Source: a virus
Reading direction: 5' to 3' (one strand)
Virus record (IMG/VR): IMGVR_UViG_3300021964_000521
Span: 1-24,163 of that record
Length of the DNA stretch: 24,163 nucleotides
In this document: positions 1 to 8,639 of the stretch, piece after piece
Layout of the letters: every line of letters begins with the position of its first letter
Position numbering within the stretch: the first letter of the stretch is position 1
Translations under genes and position numbers: made by a program
The notes under the pieces: generated by a model
What the model saw: only the letters and a program-made list of their open reading frames with translations
The model's database searches: none
What the model was told of the DNA's origin: nothing

Positions 1-3000
1 TCCCAACATGACACACTTGATTTGGAATTGTTTGAAGCTTGAATATAGAACGTCATTAATTGTTGCCGCTCCCGCTGTTGCACCAGTTCCAGAACCACCC
101 GTTAGAGTAACAGTTGGTGCTGATACATAGTCTCTACCGCCATCAACGATATCAATACGTGTGACAGCACCGCCAGCGTCTACAACTGCAACTGCTCTTG
201 CACCTTTTCCTGGGTCTCCAGGTGCTGGAGTAATGATTACTTTTGGTTGTTCGGTACCGTAACCAGATCCTCCAGCAGAGAGTGCTATTGCTCCAATTCT
301 GCCGATGCTGTATTCAAAGACACCAGTGCTAGTATTAACTCCACGCGGGAAGTCATCAGCACCATCAAATTCTGGCAGTGTATAAACATACTCTTGTGAT
401 TCTGTGGTTGGCTTAAGTGGCGCACTTTCTACATCCAGTTTAGTCCAACGTATGTCAGAAGACATAGAGCTTAAATCGTCATCAAATGCTTTCAATTTAG
501 CATAAACTTCAACAGTATTTGTCAAGGGTTTTGTCATGGTTAGATAGACTTTTAAATCTTCTGCGTCTTGTCCATCTGCCAAGGTTACCTGTTGCGAGAT
601 CCATTTTGAATACGCCTCACCACCAGAAGCGGCGTCCTCGCCAGTAGAATCGTTATTGAGCCTATTGTGCGTTAAGAATAGTTCAAATAGAGCAAAGTCT
701 ACTCTAGGACTAACTGGAGTATAGTGAGTATCTAAATGTCTAAAAATAATTTTACCAGTAAAAGTTCTGTTGCCTTCAAAGTAAAGAAGTTCATTGCTTC
801 TAGAAGTAACGTTATATTCTTTTTGATACTCATAGATATAATCTGTGTCTTGATCAAAGAATGTTGTAGATACTGCGTTATTTGAAATCAGTTTATAATC
901 TGGATCGTACTCAGTAAATGCCAATTGCAAATCTACTGTGGTCGGTGCCTGTGTTGTCTTAACAAACTTGACCTGTGAAGCATTAACTAGTCTGTCTTCA
1001 ACTTCAGCAACATATCCATTTGTATTAGGCGAGCCAAAGTATCCGCTGGTACGCCCTACAATACTGCCACTTTGCAGTGATGTGATTGCAGAGAAGTCTA
1101 ATCTATCTACTTCTATCACAAGCGTGATGCTACCACCAAGTACCGTTGAGTCAATTTCAATGGTATCACCCACAGAATAACCAAGGCCTGGATTTACTAA
1201 AGTAACTGTTGCCTCACCAGCCGCATCGACGCTTATATCAAAAGTGGCTGTAATAGTAGGTGTAGAGCTATATGTGCCACCCGTTGCCGCTTGATTTGAA
1301 TAGGACGTTGAAAGCGTTCTAGTTGCGTCAGTACCACCACTAGATATTGAGTGTGACTTTATAGAAGATCTTTCAGCAACTCTAAAAGCAGTCCTCGGTG
1401 CGTTAACACCAGTAGCGTGGGTCTGAACACTGCGATCCAAAACAATATTGGCATTCAACAAATCGATACTGTCAACCACAGATTTAACACGATATGCAGT
1501 TGCTTGCGCGGCGGTGCTAGGACTACCCCCACTAAATGTAATTGTGGGATTACCCGTATAACCATAACCAGGGTTTGTTATTCGGATACTGTCTACTTCA
1601 CCCGAATTATTAATTGTAGCAACACCCGTTGCAGTTGAACCACTAGCTGGGGCACTAAACGTTATTGTTGGTGCAGAAGAATATCCAGCGCCAACGTTTG
1701 TTATTTCAACGTTCAATGCATCAAAGTCTTGACCAGCAAATAGTGCGCCCGAATAATTTGTTACCTTAACATAGTCTACTTCCTCACTATTAAAGGTAAT
1801 GGTTTGGTCACCCGTGGCGAATTGCGCGGTTTTTACGCGGAACATCAAGTCTTCTTTTTGAATCGCATTCCATGTAGTGTTGTTAGATGAAACAAATAAT
1901 GTTCCGCTAGAATTGACAGAAGAAATTCTTGAGTTTCTGGCAGTATCTCCAATCTCGGTCAAGTTATCTTCACCCAACTCCGCAATCCAAATTTCATATT
2001 CTTCGTTGTTGTCTTCTGGTAAGAAAACAAAACAATACTCTACGTTTGGCAAAAGATAAATTGGTCTTTCGAATGTAAAGGTATTTTCATATCCAGAGAA
2101 GGTAAAGTTTTCACCACTCGCTGGTGTTTTTCGCAACTCGCTTGCTGGTTTATATACACTACAAAGAACTGTTGGTGCGGGGTAGCCATTTACCATTGTA
2201 CGTAATTGACACGTCACACCTTTTGGACTTGCTCTTTCATCAATTTCTCTAAACCAAACATCAACAGATGTTACAAAAGATCCATGCTTTCTTGTGTCAG
2301 TAGAGTTCGAACTTACATCAGCACTGATTTGGAACCCCTGAGCAACTGGATCATAGAATTCAATTCTTGTTTGAGTGGATGTCTCCGTTCTTGGCACACC
2401 AACGGGATTATTTCTCGTCTCAGTAGCCTCTGGATCAACAGAAACAGTTGCGGTACCCTCTGTAATAGTTACATCAACCGCATCCGTGTTTATTGTAGTA
2501 GATGTAATGGTTGCAACACATCCAGTTGTTTCAAATTTTGTTCTATTGAATTCATCATCCGAAAACTTAAGTATGCTAACTCCCGTGTTAAAGCGATTAG
2601 CTGGAATTAGAAACACTACATCTAGATCACCACTACTGTCAGTAATTAGATCTTTTTTTACGTTTACATTAGTATTTGTGTAAAAAAGATGGTCAGAAGA
2701 TGATATGGTTGTTCTTGAAACTGACTCATCATCATAAAAAGCATATAAACGAGTGTCTGGTTTCATTCTCCGCAATTGACAGGTTATTGCTTTTTGTTGT
2801 TGGAAATCGTTAAACGAAATATCTTCAATTGCAGTGAAGTTTACACTACCACCAGTACCCGTGGTTGCTGAAAAAGTATTTCCCTGTCGTATCTGCGGTT
2901 GAACATCTTGAACAACATCAGTTCTTTCGCGAGTAAATTGTCGAACCGCGAAACCTGAACCTGGAATATTATTCGGGTCGGTAATCAAAGTCGGATCATT

Positions 3001-6000
3001 CAACCATGCTTGAACACGGGGATCATTCATAACCGCATTCATGTCTCTACTAATAAATCCAGTTGCCCCTGTTCGCTCCCAATTACCCCAAGATCCCTGT
3101 GATATAGTTTGAGTATAGGCATTACCGTTATTTTCCCAATCGCCCCAAACAGTTCCAAGATTGTTGGCAATTTGGGCAATGGCGGCGGCGTTCTGCTCAC
3201 CAAATGTTTGATTGATAGCCTGTCTCTGGGAATTAAGTCTTGAATTGTTAGTTCTTGGGGTTACCTCAAGTTTTCCAGAGTAATGGAACAACAACATACC
3301 AAGAAGATTTCTGGTCTTCGATGCCTGTAACTGCTCTAGATAAGTTACTTCTGTATATGACTTGGTATAGATTTTTGCAGAAGTGCCAGTACCAGCAACA
3401 GTACTTCCAACATCTGATATTTCTGGAGCAAATTTGTCTACAACGAAAAACGGTCTCATTGAAGATAATTCTGATTGTACAGCCGCCTTATAATCAAAGT
3501 TATTGATATCGGATCTAAAGTTATCATCAAAATCGTCAATAAAAATACCATTCTTAAAACGATCAACACCATCGGCATCTTTGACGTGCAATGATTCTGA
3601 TTGCTGTTCTAACAATGTCAAAGAAACATATTTCTCAAGTGCTTTAATTCTCGTATCTAAAGCACGAATATCTTTATATGTGAATCCTCTATTATCGGTG
3701 ATGAATATAGTGGTTGCTAAATCTTCTCTCCTAGAAAGTCTGGCTTCTTGAGGCGATAGAGTAGGATAGAATGAGAAACGTCCCTTTGCAATTTCCATTG
3801 TTCTCGGAGGAGTTGCTGGAATTTGTGGACGCAAACCAGAGTTTGACAAAATAACTGAATATTCATTTGAAGATGAATCAAAAACAAGTTTCCAAGCTTT
3901 TCTTAAATAGAAGCTATAATCACCGACAAAAAATTCCGTTGGCAAAGGAATGTGAATACCAGCACCTGGGTCTTCCATCTCTGCAACATTTAGCGGATTG
4001 ACATTATCCCCGTTTCCGCTGTCCCATGCATCTGATACAGTGGTTGCATCAGCCGCAACTGAAGTGTCAGTTAGCCTTGGCCTAAAATCAATACAGTTTC
4101 TTAGATCATACCTACCGCGAACATTTGAATAATAAATTGGCACGTCTTGTAATTGAAAGTCACCAGTTCCTACGGGATAGGAATCGACTGTAAAATAAGA
4201 GCCACTGGGGTTTGTTGCGCTATGTTCAAAGTAATTTAATGAAACAACCAGCTTGGCATAACCCGCAAACATAGTGGATGATACTGGTTCAATAGAGCAG
4301 TGGTTATAGTAAGAGTCTCTTTGACCATTATCAAAATAAAAATCTGACGTTCTTTCTTCGCCACCTACAACATCTAAATCAAAAGATGCATCAGCCAAGG
4401 CGTTCCATTCTTTTGTTGTAAAAGCGCGAATGGTAGAAAGAGAATAACCATCACTAAATCCCAGATTAAATGGGCCAGTAGTTCCGTTCGGGTGTGTTGT
4501 CATATCGATGATAACGTAGTTGTTTTCTGACAACGTTTTGGTTAGCGGATTAACACTGGTTTTCTTTACGGGTAGATATACAGTGACAGCACAAGAAGCT
4601 GGTATAAGCCCCAATAGATCTGAAGTTACTTTTCTAAAGGTATATGTCAACGTGCTTGTTGTTGCGGTGTAGCTAGCCAGATATGTATCATCAAGAGGAA
4701 TCGGTTGACCTGGATCAATTGCAACCATTGTACCACTAGAATTTTCCATGTAAACGGTGCTTGAATTTTCAGATATCATTACTTGTCGAGTATATCGGCT
4801 CGACGCACTAGTACCAGTGTCAAATTGTTCGTTTTGTGCGGTGTTGGCATTAAAAATAAGCGTAGGTGTTGGAGCACCAATAGTTGCATTATCTTTCTTT
4901 AGATAATAAAAATTATTACCAGTTACAGTATGAGTTTCAATTGCTTCTTCTGGTAGTGTCCAAAGAAGACTCTTATATGTTTGCTCTTTTAAGACTGCCG
5001 TTTCTGGAGTCCCATCATTATTCAAGTCTTCTAAAATTGTATCGGCAATGCCCTTTGCTGTTGTGTCTTGGTATACAATGGACTTAACATCAGCAAATTT
5101 GTTATTTGTTCCAAAAATGTTTATGTCATACAAATAAAGTTTGTATTGAGTATTTGAATCTGCCGCATTTCCAGAAAAATATTGTAGTGCTCTTGCTCTT
5201 GCCGTACCAATTAAATTTGAGGAAGATGTGGTGGTGCTACTATAAGTTCCACTTGTCGCAGATGTATATGCAGTGTCGTGTAGTTCTACCAGACCACCAG
5301 AAGCAAGAAGCCAATTACCAGCAAGCTCATTTACATATACAAAGCTACCAAATTCTGTGCTTAAACTATGGTTATCTACCTCAACAGTATCTTGTGGTTT
5401 ATCAACTTCGATACTAATCTTGTTTTGGTGTGGGAAAGACCTACCATTGGCAACAACTTTACCAGAAGTAATTTCCATCACAAGCTTATTGGCATCACCG
5501 CCATCTGCTAGTGTATATTTTCCACCATTAGTTCTGCTGTTATTTGCTAGGTGTTCTCTCCAGCTTGGTTTCGTACCAGAAACGATATAATCGCCAAGTG
5601 AATCTCTACGATATGTTGCTAGAATTTCACCAAAAGCCGCTAATGGATCTTCCCCGTAAACAGGAGTTGTTTCAACTAAATTTTCTTCTACTTTTACATA
5701 GCGAATAAAGTTGTCTGGCGCGGTGGCTCCAGAGGCATAAGAATCTAAGGTCACCTCTATCTTAAGACGGTCAGCACCTGGGGCATTAAAATTATATGTA
5801 CCAGAAGCTGGGTCTAATAAGCTCGCATCATCAGAGGATTTTACTATACTTTCTGTAATCAAAAAGCCAACATAGCGTTTTTGTAGTTCGCCGTGTAGTG
5901 TTGCAAAAGTACTGATCTTATCTGTAGTAACAAACTTTCCATCAATAAAAACAATACCAGGACTTAATTGAATTTCGTTTCCAAAACCATAATAGTAATT

Positions 6001-6552
6001 TTCTGGTGTCGATTCTGTACCTGTTGTATTGAGTGTTCGGAAAGTATCTCCTGCATTTGCACTAGCAACACCGTTTGCGTTTGTAGCTTCAACGGTAAGT
6101 ACTTCAGATGCGGCGAAGTGGGTTAGGTTGGCAGAGTTAGTTGCCCCACCCATTGAAATATATTTCAGGTAAAGAGTTTTTGTTAAGGGAGCAGAACTTG
6201 CAAGTCCGTCTCTTACGGCAAGAATCTGAGCACGAATTCCAGTGGTACCACCAGAGATAATGTCACCGATATAATCTTCCAAATTTTCTACTGTTGCAGA
6301 AGGAGATCCAGCATCAGTGTCATCAATTTTTATATAAGCAATATTACTAAAAGTTTCATCACAGCCAGAAATAATAGTTCCATCAACAAAAGTAAATGTG
6401 CTGAATTTATGAATCTGATCAGAAAGGATTGTTTGAAGCTGAGTAAGCTCCCTTGCTTGAACAGCATATCCAGGCTTGAACAGAATGCGAGCAAACTTTT
6501 TATCTACATCAAAATCATCATAGTACGGTGACGTGTTTAGATTGAGTGCCAT
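1..6552 (-). CDS. Giant virion structural protein, DUF4815 type (partial, C-terminus outside window)
   Basis: The frame is open from ATG at 6552 to the window edge, giving 2184 codons without a stop, so the true protein is longer. The N-terminus (MALNLNTSPYYDDFDVDKKF, then FKPGYAVQARELTQLQTILS) matches the opening of the DUF4815 structural proteins known from marine T4-like cyanophages. Near residue 1398 there is a FYDPVAQGF segment followed by a region on constraining virion-type beta domains, also typical of those proteins. Gly-Tyr repeat modules (for example ITNPGYGYTGNPTITFSGG) occur in the C-terminal third, encoded between about 60 and 1730. A Shine-Dalgarno-like TAGGAA lies 8 bases before the ATG and overlaps the gp8 stop codon. 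It is the last visible gene of the leftward unit, next to gp8, so a peripheral baseplate or fibre-attachment role is likely but inferred. Family assignment rests on recalled sequence similarity; molecular function is unknown. Confidence 0.85.
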   Translation of the reverse strand, partial: MALNLNTSPYYDDFDVDKKFARILFKPGYAVQARELTQLQTILSDQIHKFSTFTFVDGTIISGCDETFSNIAYIKIDDTDAGSPSATVENLEDYIGDIISGGTTGIRAQILAVRDGLASSAPLTKTLYLKYISMGGATNSANLTHFAASEVLTVEATNANGVASANAGDTFRTLNTTGTESTPENYYYGFGNEIQLSPGIVFIDGKFVTTDKISTFATLHGELQKRYVGFLITESIVKSSDDASLLDPASGTYNFNAPGADRLKIEVTLDSYASGATAPDNFIRYVKVEENLVETTPVYGEDPLAAFGEILATYRRDSLGDYIVSGTKPSWREHLANNSRTNGGKYTLADGGDANKLVMEITSGKVVANGRSFPHQNKISIEVDKPQDTVEVDNHSLSTEFGSFVYVNELAGNWLLASGGLVELHDTAYTSATSGTYSSTTTSSSNLIGTARARALQYFSGNAADSNTQYKLYLYDINIFGTNNKFADVKSIVYQDTTAKGIADTILEDLNNDGTPETAVLKEQTYKSLLWTLPEEAIETHTVTGNNFYYLKKDNATIGAPTPTLIFNANTAQNEQFDTGTSASSRYTRQVMISENSSTVYMENSSGTMVAIDPGQPIPLDDTYLASYTATTSTLTYTFRKVTSDLLGLIPASCAVTVYLPVKKTSVNPLTKTLSENNYVIIDMTTHPNGTTGPFNLGFSDGYSLSTIRAFTTKEWNALADASFDLDVVGGEERTSDFYFDNGQRDSYYNHCSIEPVSSTMFAGYAKLVVSLNYFEHSATNPSGSYFTVDSYPVGTGDFQLQDVPIYYSNVRGRYDLRNCIDFRPRLTDTSVAADATTVSDAWDSGNGDNVNPLNVAEMEDPGAGIHIPLPTEFFVGDYSFYLRKAWKLVFDSSSNEYSVILSNSGLRPQIPATPPRTMEIAKGRFSFYPTLSPQEARLSRREDLATTIFITDNRGFTYKDIRALDTRIKALEKYVSLTLLEQQSESLHVKDADGVDRFKNGIFIDDFDDNFRSDINNFDYKAAVQSELSSMRPFFVVDKFAPEISDVGSTVAGTGTSAKIYTKSYTEVTYLEQLQASKTRNLLGMLLFHYSGKLEVTPRTNNSRLNSQRQAINQTFGEQNAAAIAQIANNLGTVWGDWENNGNAYTQTISQGSWGNWERTGATGFISRDMNAVMNDPRVQAWLNDPTLITDPNNIPGSGFAVRQFTRERTDVVQDVQPQIRQGNTFSATTGTGGSVNFTAIEDISFNDFQQQKAITCQLRRMKPDTRLYAFYDDESVSRTTISSSDHLFYTNTNVNVKKDLITDSSGDLDVVFLIPANRFNTGVSILKFSDDEFNRTKFETTGCVATITSTTINTDAVDVTITEGTATVSVDPEATETRNNPVGVPRTETSTQTRIEFYDPVAQGFQISADVSSNSTDTRKHGSFVTSVDVWFREIDERASPKGVTCQLRTMVNGYPAPTVLCSVYKPASELRKTPASGENFTFSGYENTFTFERPIYLLPNVEYCFVFLPEDNNEEYEIWIAELGEDNLTEIGDTARNSRISSVNSSGTLFVSSNNTTWNAIQKEDLMFRVKTAQFATGDQTITFNSEEVDYVKVTNYSGALFAGQDFDALNVEITNVGAGYSSAPTITFSAPASGSTATGVATINNSGEVDSIRITNPGYGYTGNPTITFSGGSPSTAAQATAYRVKSVVDSIDLLNANIVLDRSVQTHATGVNAPRTAFRVAERSSIKSHSISSGGTDATRTLSTSYSNQAATGGTYSSTPTITATFDISVDAAGEATVTLVNPGLGYSVGDTIEIDSTVLGGSITLVIEVDRLDFSAITSLQSGSIVGRTSGYFGSPNTNGYVAEVEDRLVNASQVKFVKTTQAPTTVDLQLAFTEYDPDYKLISNNAVSTTFFDQDTDYIYEYQKEYNVTSRSNELLYFEGNRTFTGKIIFRHLDTHYTPVSPRVDFALFELFLTHNRLNNDSTGEDAASGGEAYSKWISQQVTLADGQDAEDLKVYLTMTKPLTNTVEVYAKLKAFDDDLSSMSSDIRWTKLDVESAPLKPTTESQEYVYTLPEFDGADDFPRGVNTSTGVFEYSIGRIGAIALSAGGSGYGTEQPKVIITPAPGDPGKGARAVAVVDAGGAVTRIDIVDGGRDYVSAPTVTLTGGSGTGATAGAATINDVLYSSFKQFQIKCVMLG

Positions 6553-6562
6553 CTATAAATTC

Positions 6563-8170
6563 CTAAAAATTAAATATTGCTTTAACAGTTTCGACCTGTT
6601 CTTCTGATCGAACAATATTAGTTCTATTTTCTAAGTATATAATTCTTCCAGAACCAGAGTCTATTTCTGGAGTTGTTAAGGTATTTATGCTGATCTCCGT
6701 AGCATCATTCGTAATCAAAACATTACTAACAGAAATTAAAGGTACGAGAGGAACAAGAAAAACATTGTTGTTATCGTCCACATAAGATACAATAAAACGT
6801 CCATTTGCATCCGTTGTTAATACATCGTCTGGGCTTAAAAGTGCCGCATCTGAGCTAGAAACATTTGCTATGTAACAGGATTGACCGCTAGTAGAAGTAA
6901 ACATTGCCTCAGATGGATCTACCAAATTTTTTATCAAAGCAATTTGTCTAAAATCATTTTCAAGCATAAAATCTGGATCTTCATCTCCATTCACTGAGCT
7001 AACGACTGCCAAATTTTTTGCGAAAAGTTCTCTTGGTGCATGACCACCATGACCATGTGGTGGGGATACAACTGCTCTAGCAACAGCGTTTGTACCAGGC
7101 CCAGTTAATTGATCAAAAGTAACTTCTGCAAAAGTATATCCAGTTCCTCTGTTTGTAATAGTGACACCAGTTATAGCGCCATTAAGAACATTTACAATTG
7201 CCGAACCAGTAGCACCAGTACCGTCTCCGCGAATATTAACGGTAACATCTCCCGTTACATAATCCTGTCCCGTGTTTGACATTACAATTCGATCAACAGT
7301 ACCAAGTGTGCTCGCCGCAGTCGCTTCTACTGCGGATTGAAGTGCGGGAGCCGTATCCAAACTTCCTAAAGTAGCCGTGGCAGTTGCTTGTGTTGGTACG
7401 GGATCACTAGGAGAGGCTTGTCCACCAGAAAAAGAAATAATGGCAAAACTGTAGCCAGAACCTGAGTTGGTTATCGTTACAGAGTCTACAGAGCCACCAG
7501 AAATTGTTGCAGTAGCAGTTGCTCCAGTTCCGTCACCAACAATAGTAACACTAGGCGCTTCAGTGTAATCAGAACCGCTAGTGTCAATTGTTATTGCATC
7601 AAGTTCACCATTAACATCAAATGCTGGGTCTCCAGTTACCTTTCTAACTGGAATATATTCACTGTCTAAAAATTTCGTTTCATCGGCGGCTTGAACTTGA
7701 AACATAAACTGCCAAGTATAACCATCTCCCAAATCAAATGGTGTTGTGCCAGTTGATGTTGGTTCTACGGTGCTTGGAGAATTGTTGTTATTATTCAAGC
7801 ACTTATAAACGTTTAAATTTGTAGTCATCACATAAAAATTAGCACTTGCTAGGTTATTAGCACCAGAGAATGCTCTATTATCTGATGAATAACCATTGTC
7901 ATATACATCGTATGTTGTACCAGATACCCAATCTATTCTTCTTGCCAAAAGACAAACATCGGTTGTATTAACTCTTTTAACGAACAACATATTTCTACGA
8001 AAATCTGCCATATACGAATCATTATCGATAGGCGTTTCTGGATTCTCTTCGTCTGCCCACGCGCTTACTTTACCAAAACCAAAGTAATAGTAATCGTAGA
8101 CATTCTGAATGTCACGAAACATTGATCGCGCTAGTTCTGTTCTAGCTGTCTCTCTTAATACAACCGACAT
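6563..8170 (-). CDS. 8: Baseplate wedge subunit gp8-like, with Gly-Tyr repeat insertion
   Basis: This 535-residue protein resembles T4 gp8 (334 residues) at both ends. The N-terminal part has NVYKCLNNNNN followed by DLGDGYTWQFMFQV (about residues 120-158), like the KCL...GDGYVWEYLFEI segment of T4 gp8. The C-terminus has NDFRQIALIKN (about 405-415) and ends GRIIYLENRTNIVRS...VKAIFNF, like the ENRPPI...NILFTF end of T4 gp8. Residues about 190-365 are an insertion built from Gly-Tyr repeats of the kind seen in the neighbouring giant protein and gp7-like protein, followed by a His-Gly run (HGHGGH, 372-377). In T4, gp8 sits with gp7 and gp10 in the baseplate wedge. The gene starts 4 bases after the upstream stop, with only a weak GGTAAG upstream, so translational coupling is likely. 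Assignment is confident; the insertion's role is unknown. Confidence 0.88.
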   Translation of the reverse strand: MSVVLRETARTELARSMFRDIQNVYDYYYFGFGKVSAWADEENPETPIDNDSYMADFRRNMLFVKRVNTTDVCLLARRIDWVSGTTYDVYDNGYSSDNRAFSGANNLASANFYVMTTNLNVYKCLNNNNNSPSTVEPTSTGTTPFDLGDGYTWQFMFQVQAADETKFLDSEYIPVRKVTGDPAFDVNGELDAITIDTSGSDYTEAPSVTIVGDGTGATATATISGGSVDSVTITNSGSGYSFAIISFSGGQASPSDPVPTQATATATLGSLDTAPALQSAVEATAASTLGTVDRIVMSNTGQDYVTGDVTVNIRGDGTGATGSAIVNVLNGAITGVTITNRGTGYTFAEVTFDQLTGPGTNAVARAVVSPPHGHGGHAPRELFAKNLAVVSSVNGDEDPDFMLENDFRQIALIKNLVDPSEAMFTSTSGQSCYIANVSSSDAALLSPDDVLTTDANGRFIVSYVDDNNNVFLVPLVPLISVSNVLITNDATEISINTLTTPEIDSGSGRIIYLENRTNIVRSEEQVETVKAIFNF

Positions 8171-8174
8171 TAGA

Positions 8175-8627
8175 TTAGCTTACCGTGACCGTCCACGTGA
8201 TGGACATTGAATCCGCTACACCCTTATTCACAACTGAAAAAACCGACCTGCACAGCATGTCTCCAGCGGGATCAGCATTAAAGAGACCTGCCTCTTCAAC
8301 AGCACCCGTTCCAGTTCCAGCGGGGAATGTAGCAACATATTCTACCGCATTGTTTGTTACGGTACCACCAGCAGTAGCCAATGCAACTCGGCCCAACTCG
8401 GAACCAAGAGCGGTGTCACCAGATGCGGCGGCAGTGTTGTCTGATCCGATTGCCATGTGAGACATTTCGGCTGGTGAGCCAGTGTCTTTCATGCGCTCTG
8501 CGATGTAATCAAGGCCAGAATCAACTACAAGGTTTTCTGTAAAAACTTCATCTTTAATGTTGCCGTTTTCGTCACGAACAACAATATGAAGCTTGCCTGT
8601 TACATTCATGTTATTTTTGAAATTCAT
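8175..8627 (-). CDS. Small phage structural-type protein (150 aa), function unknown
   Basis: This 150-residue protein has a recognisable phage tail-associated pattern: an N-terminal beta strand region (GKLHIVVRDENGNIKDE), then MAIGSDNTAAASGDTALGSE, then a VATFPAGTGTGAVEEAGLF segment, and a C-terminus SMSITWTVTVS. Proteins with this AIGxGxTxxxxxDTxLGxE ... AGLF ... TWTVTVS layout are common in tail and fibre clusters of marine T4-like and other phages, usually annotated only as structural or hypothetical. It has the strongest ribosome binding site of the leftward unit, AGGAG about 7 bases before the ATG, suggesting high expression. It lies between gp7-like and gp8, where T4 has no gene, so it is an accessory insertion in the wedge cluster. 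A role as a decoration or fibre-base protein is inference. Confidence 0.7.
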   Translation of the reverse strand: MNFKNNMNVTGKLHIVVRDENGNIKDEVFTENLVVDSGLDYIAERMKDTGSPAEMSHMAIGSDNTAAASGDTALGSELGRVALATAGGTVTNNAVEYVATFPAGTGTGAVEEAGLFNADPAGDMLCRSVFSVVNKGVADSMSITWTVTVS

Positions 8628-8639
8628 TTGTTAATCTCC

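Noticed and set aside
938-5590. Several plus-strand open frames opposite the giant structural gene
   Set aside because: The minus-strand frame is continuously open through the whole region with recognisable phage protein sequence; the plus-strand translations are low-complexity antisense shadows without ribosome binding sites.
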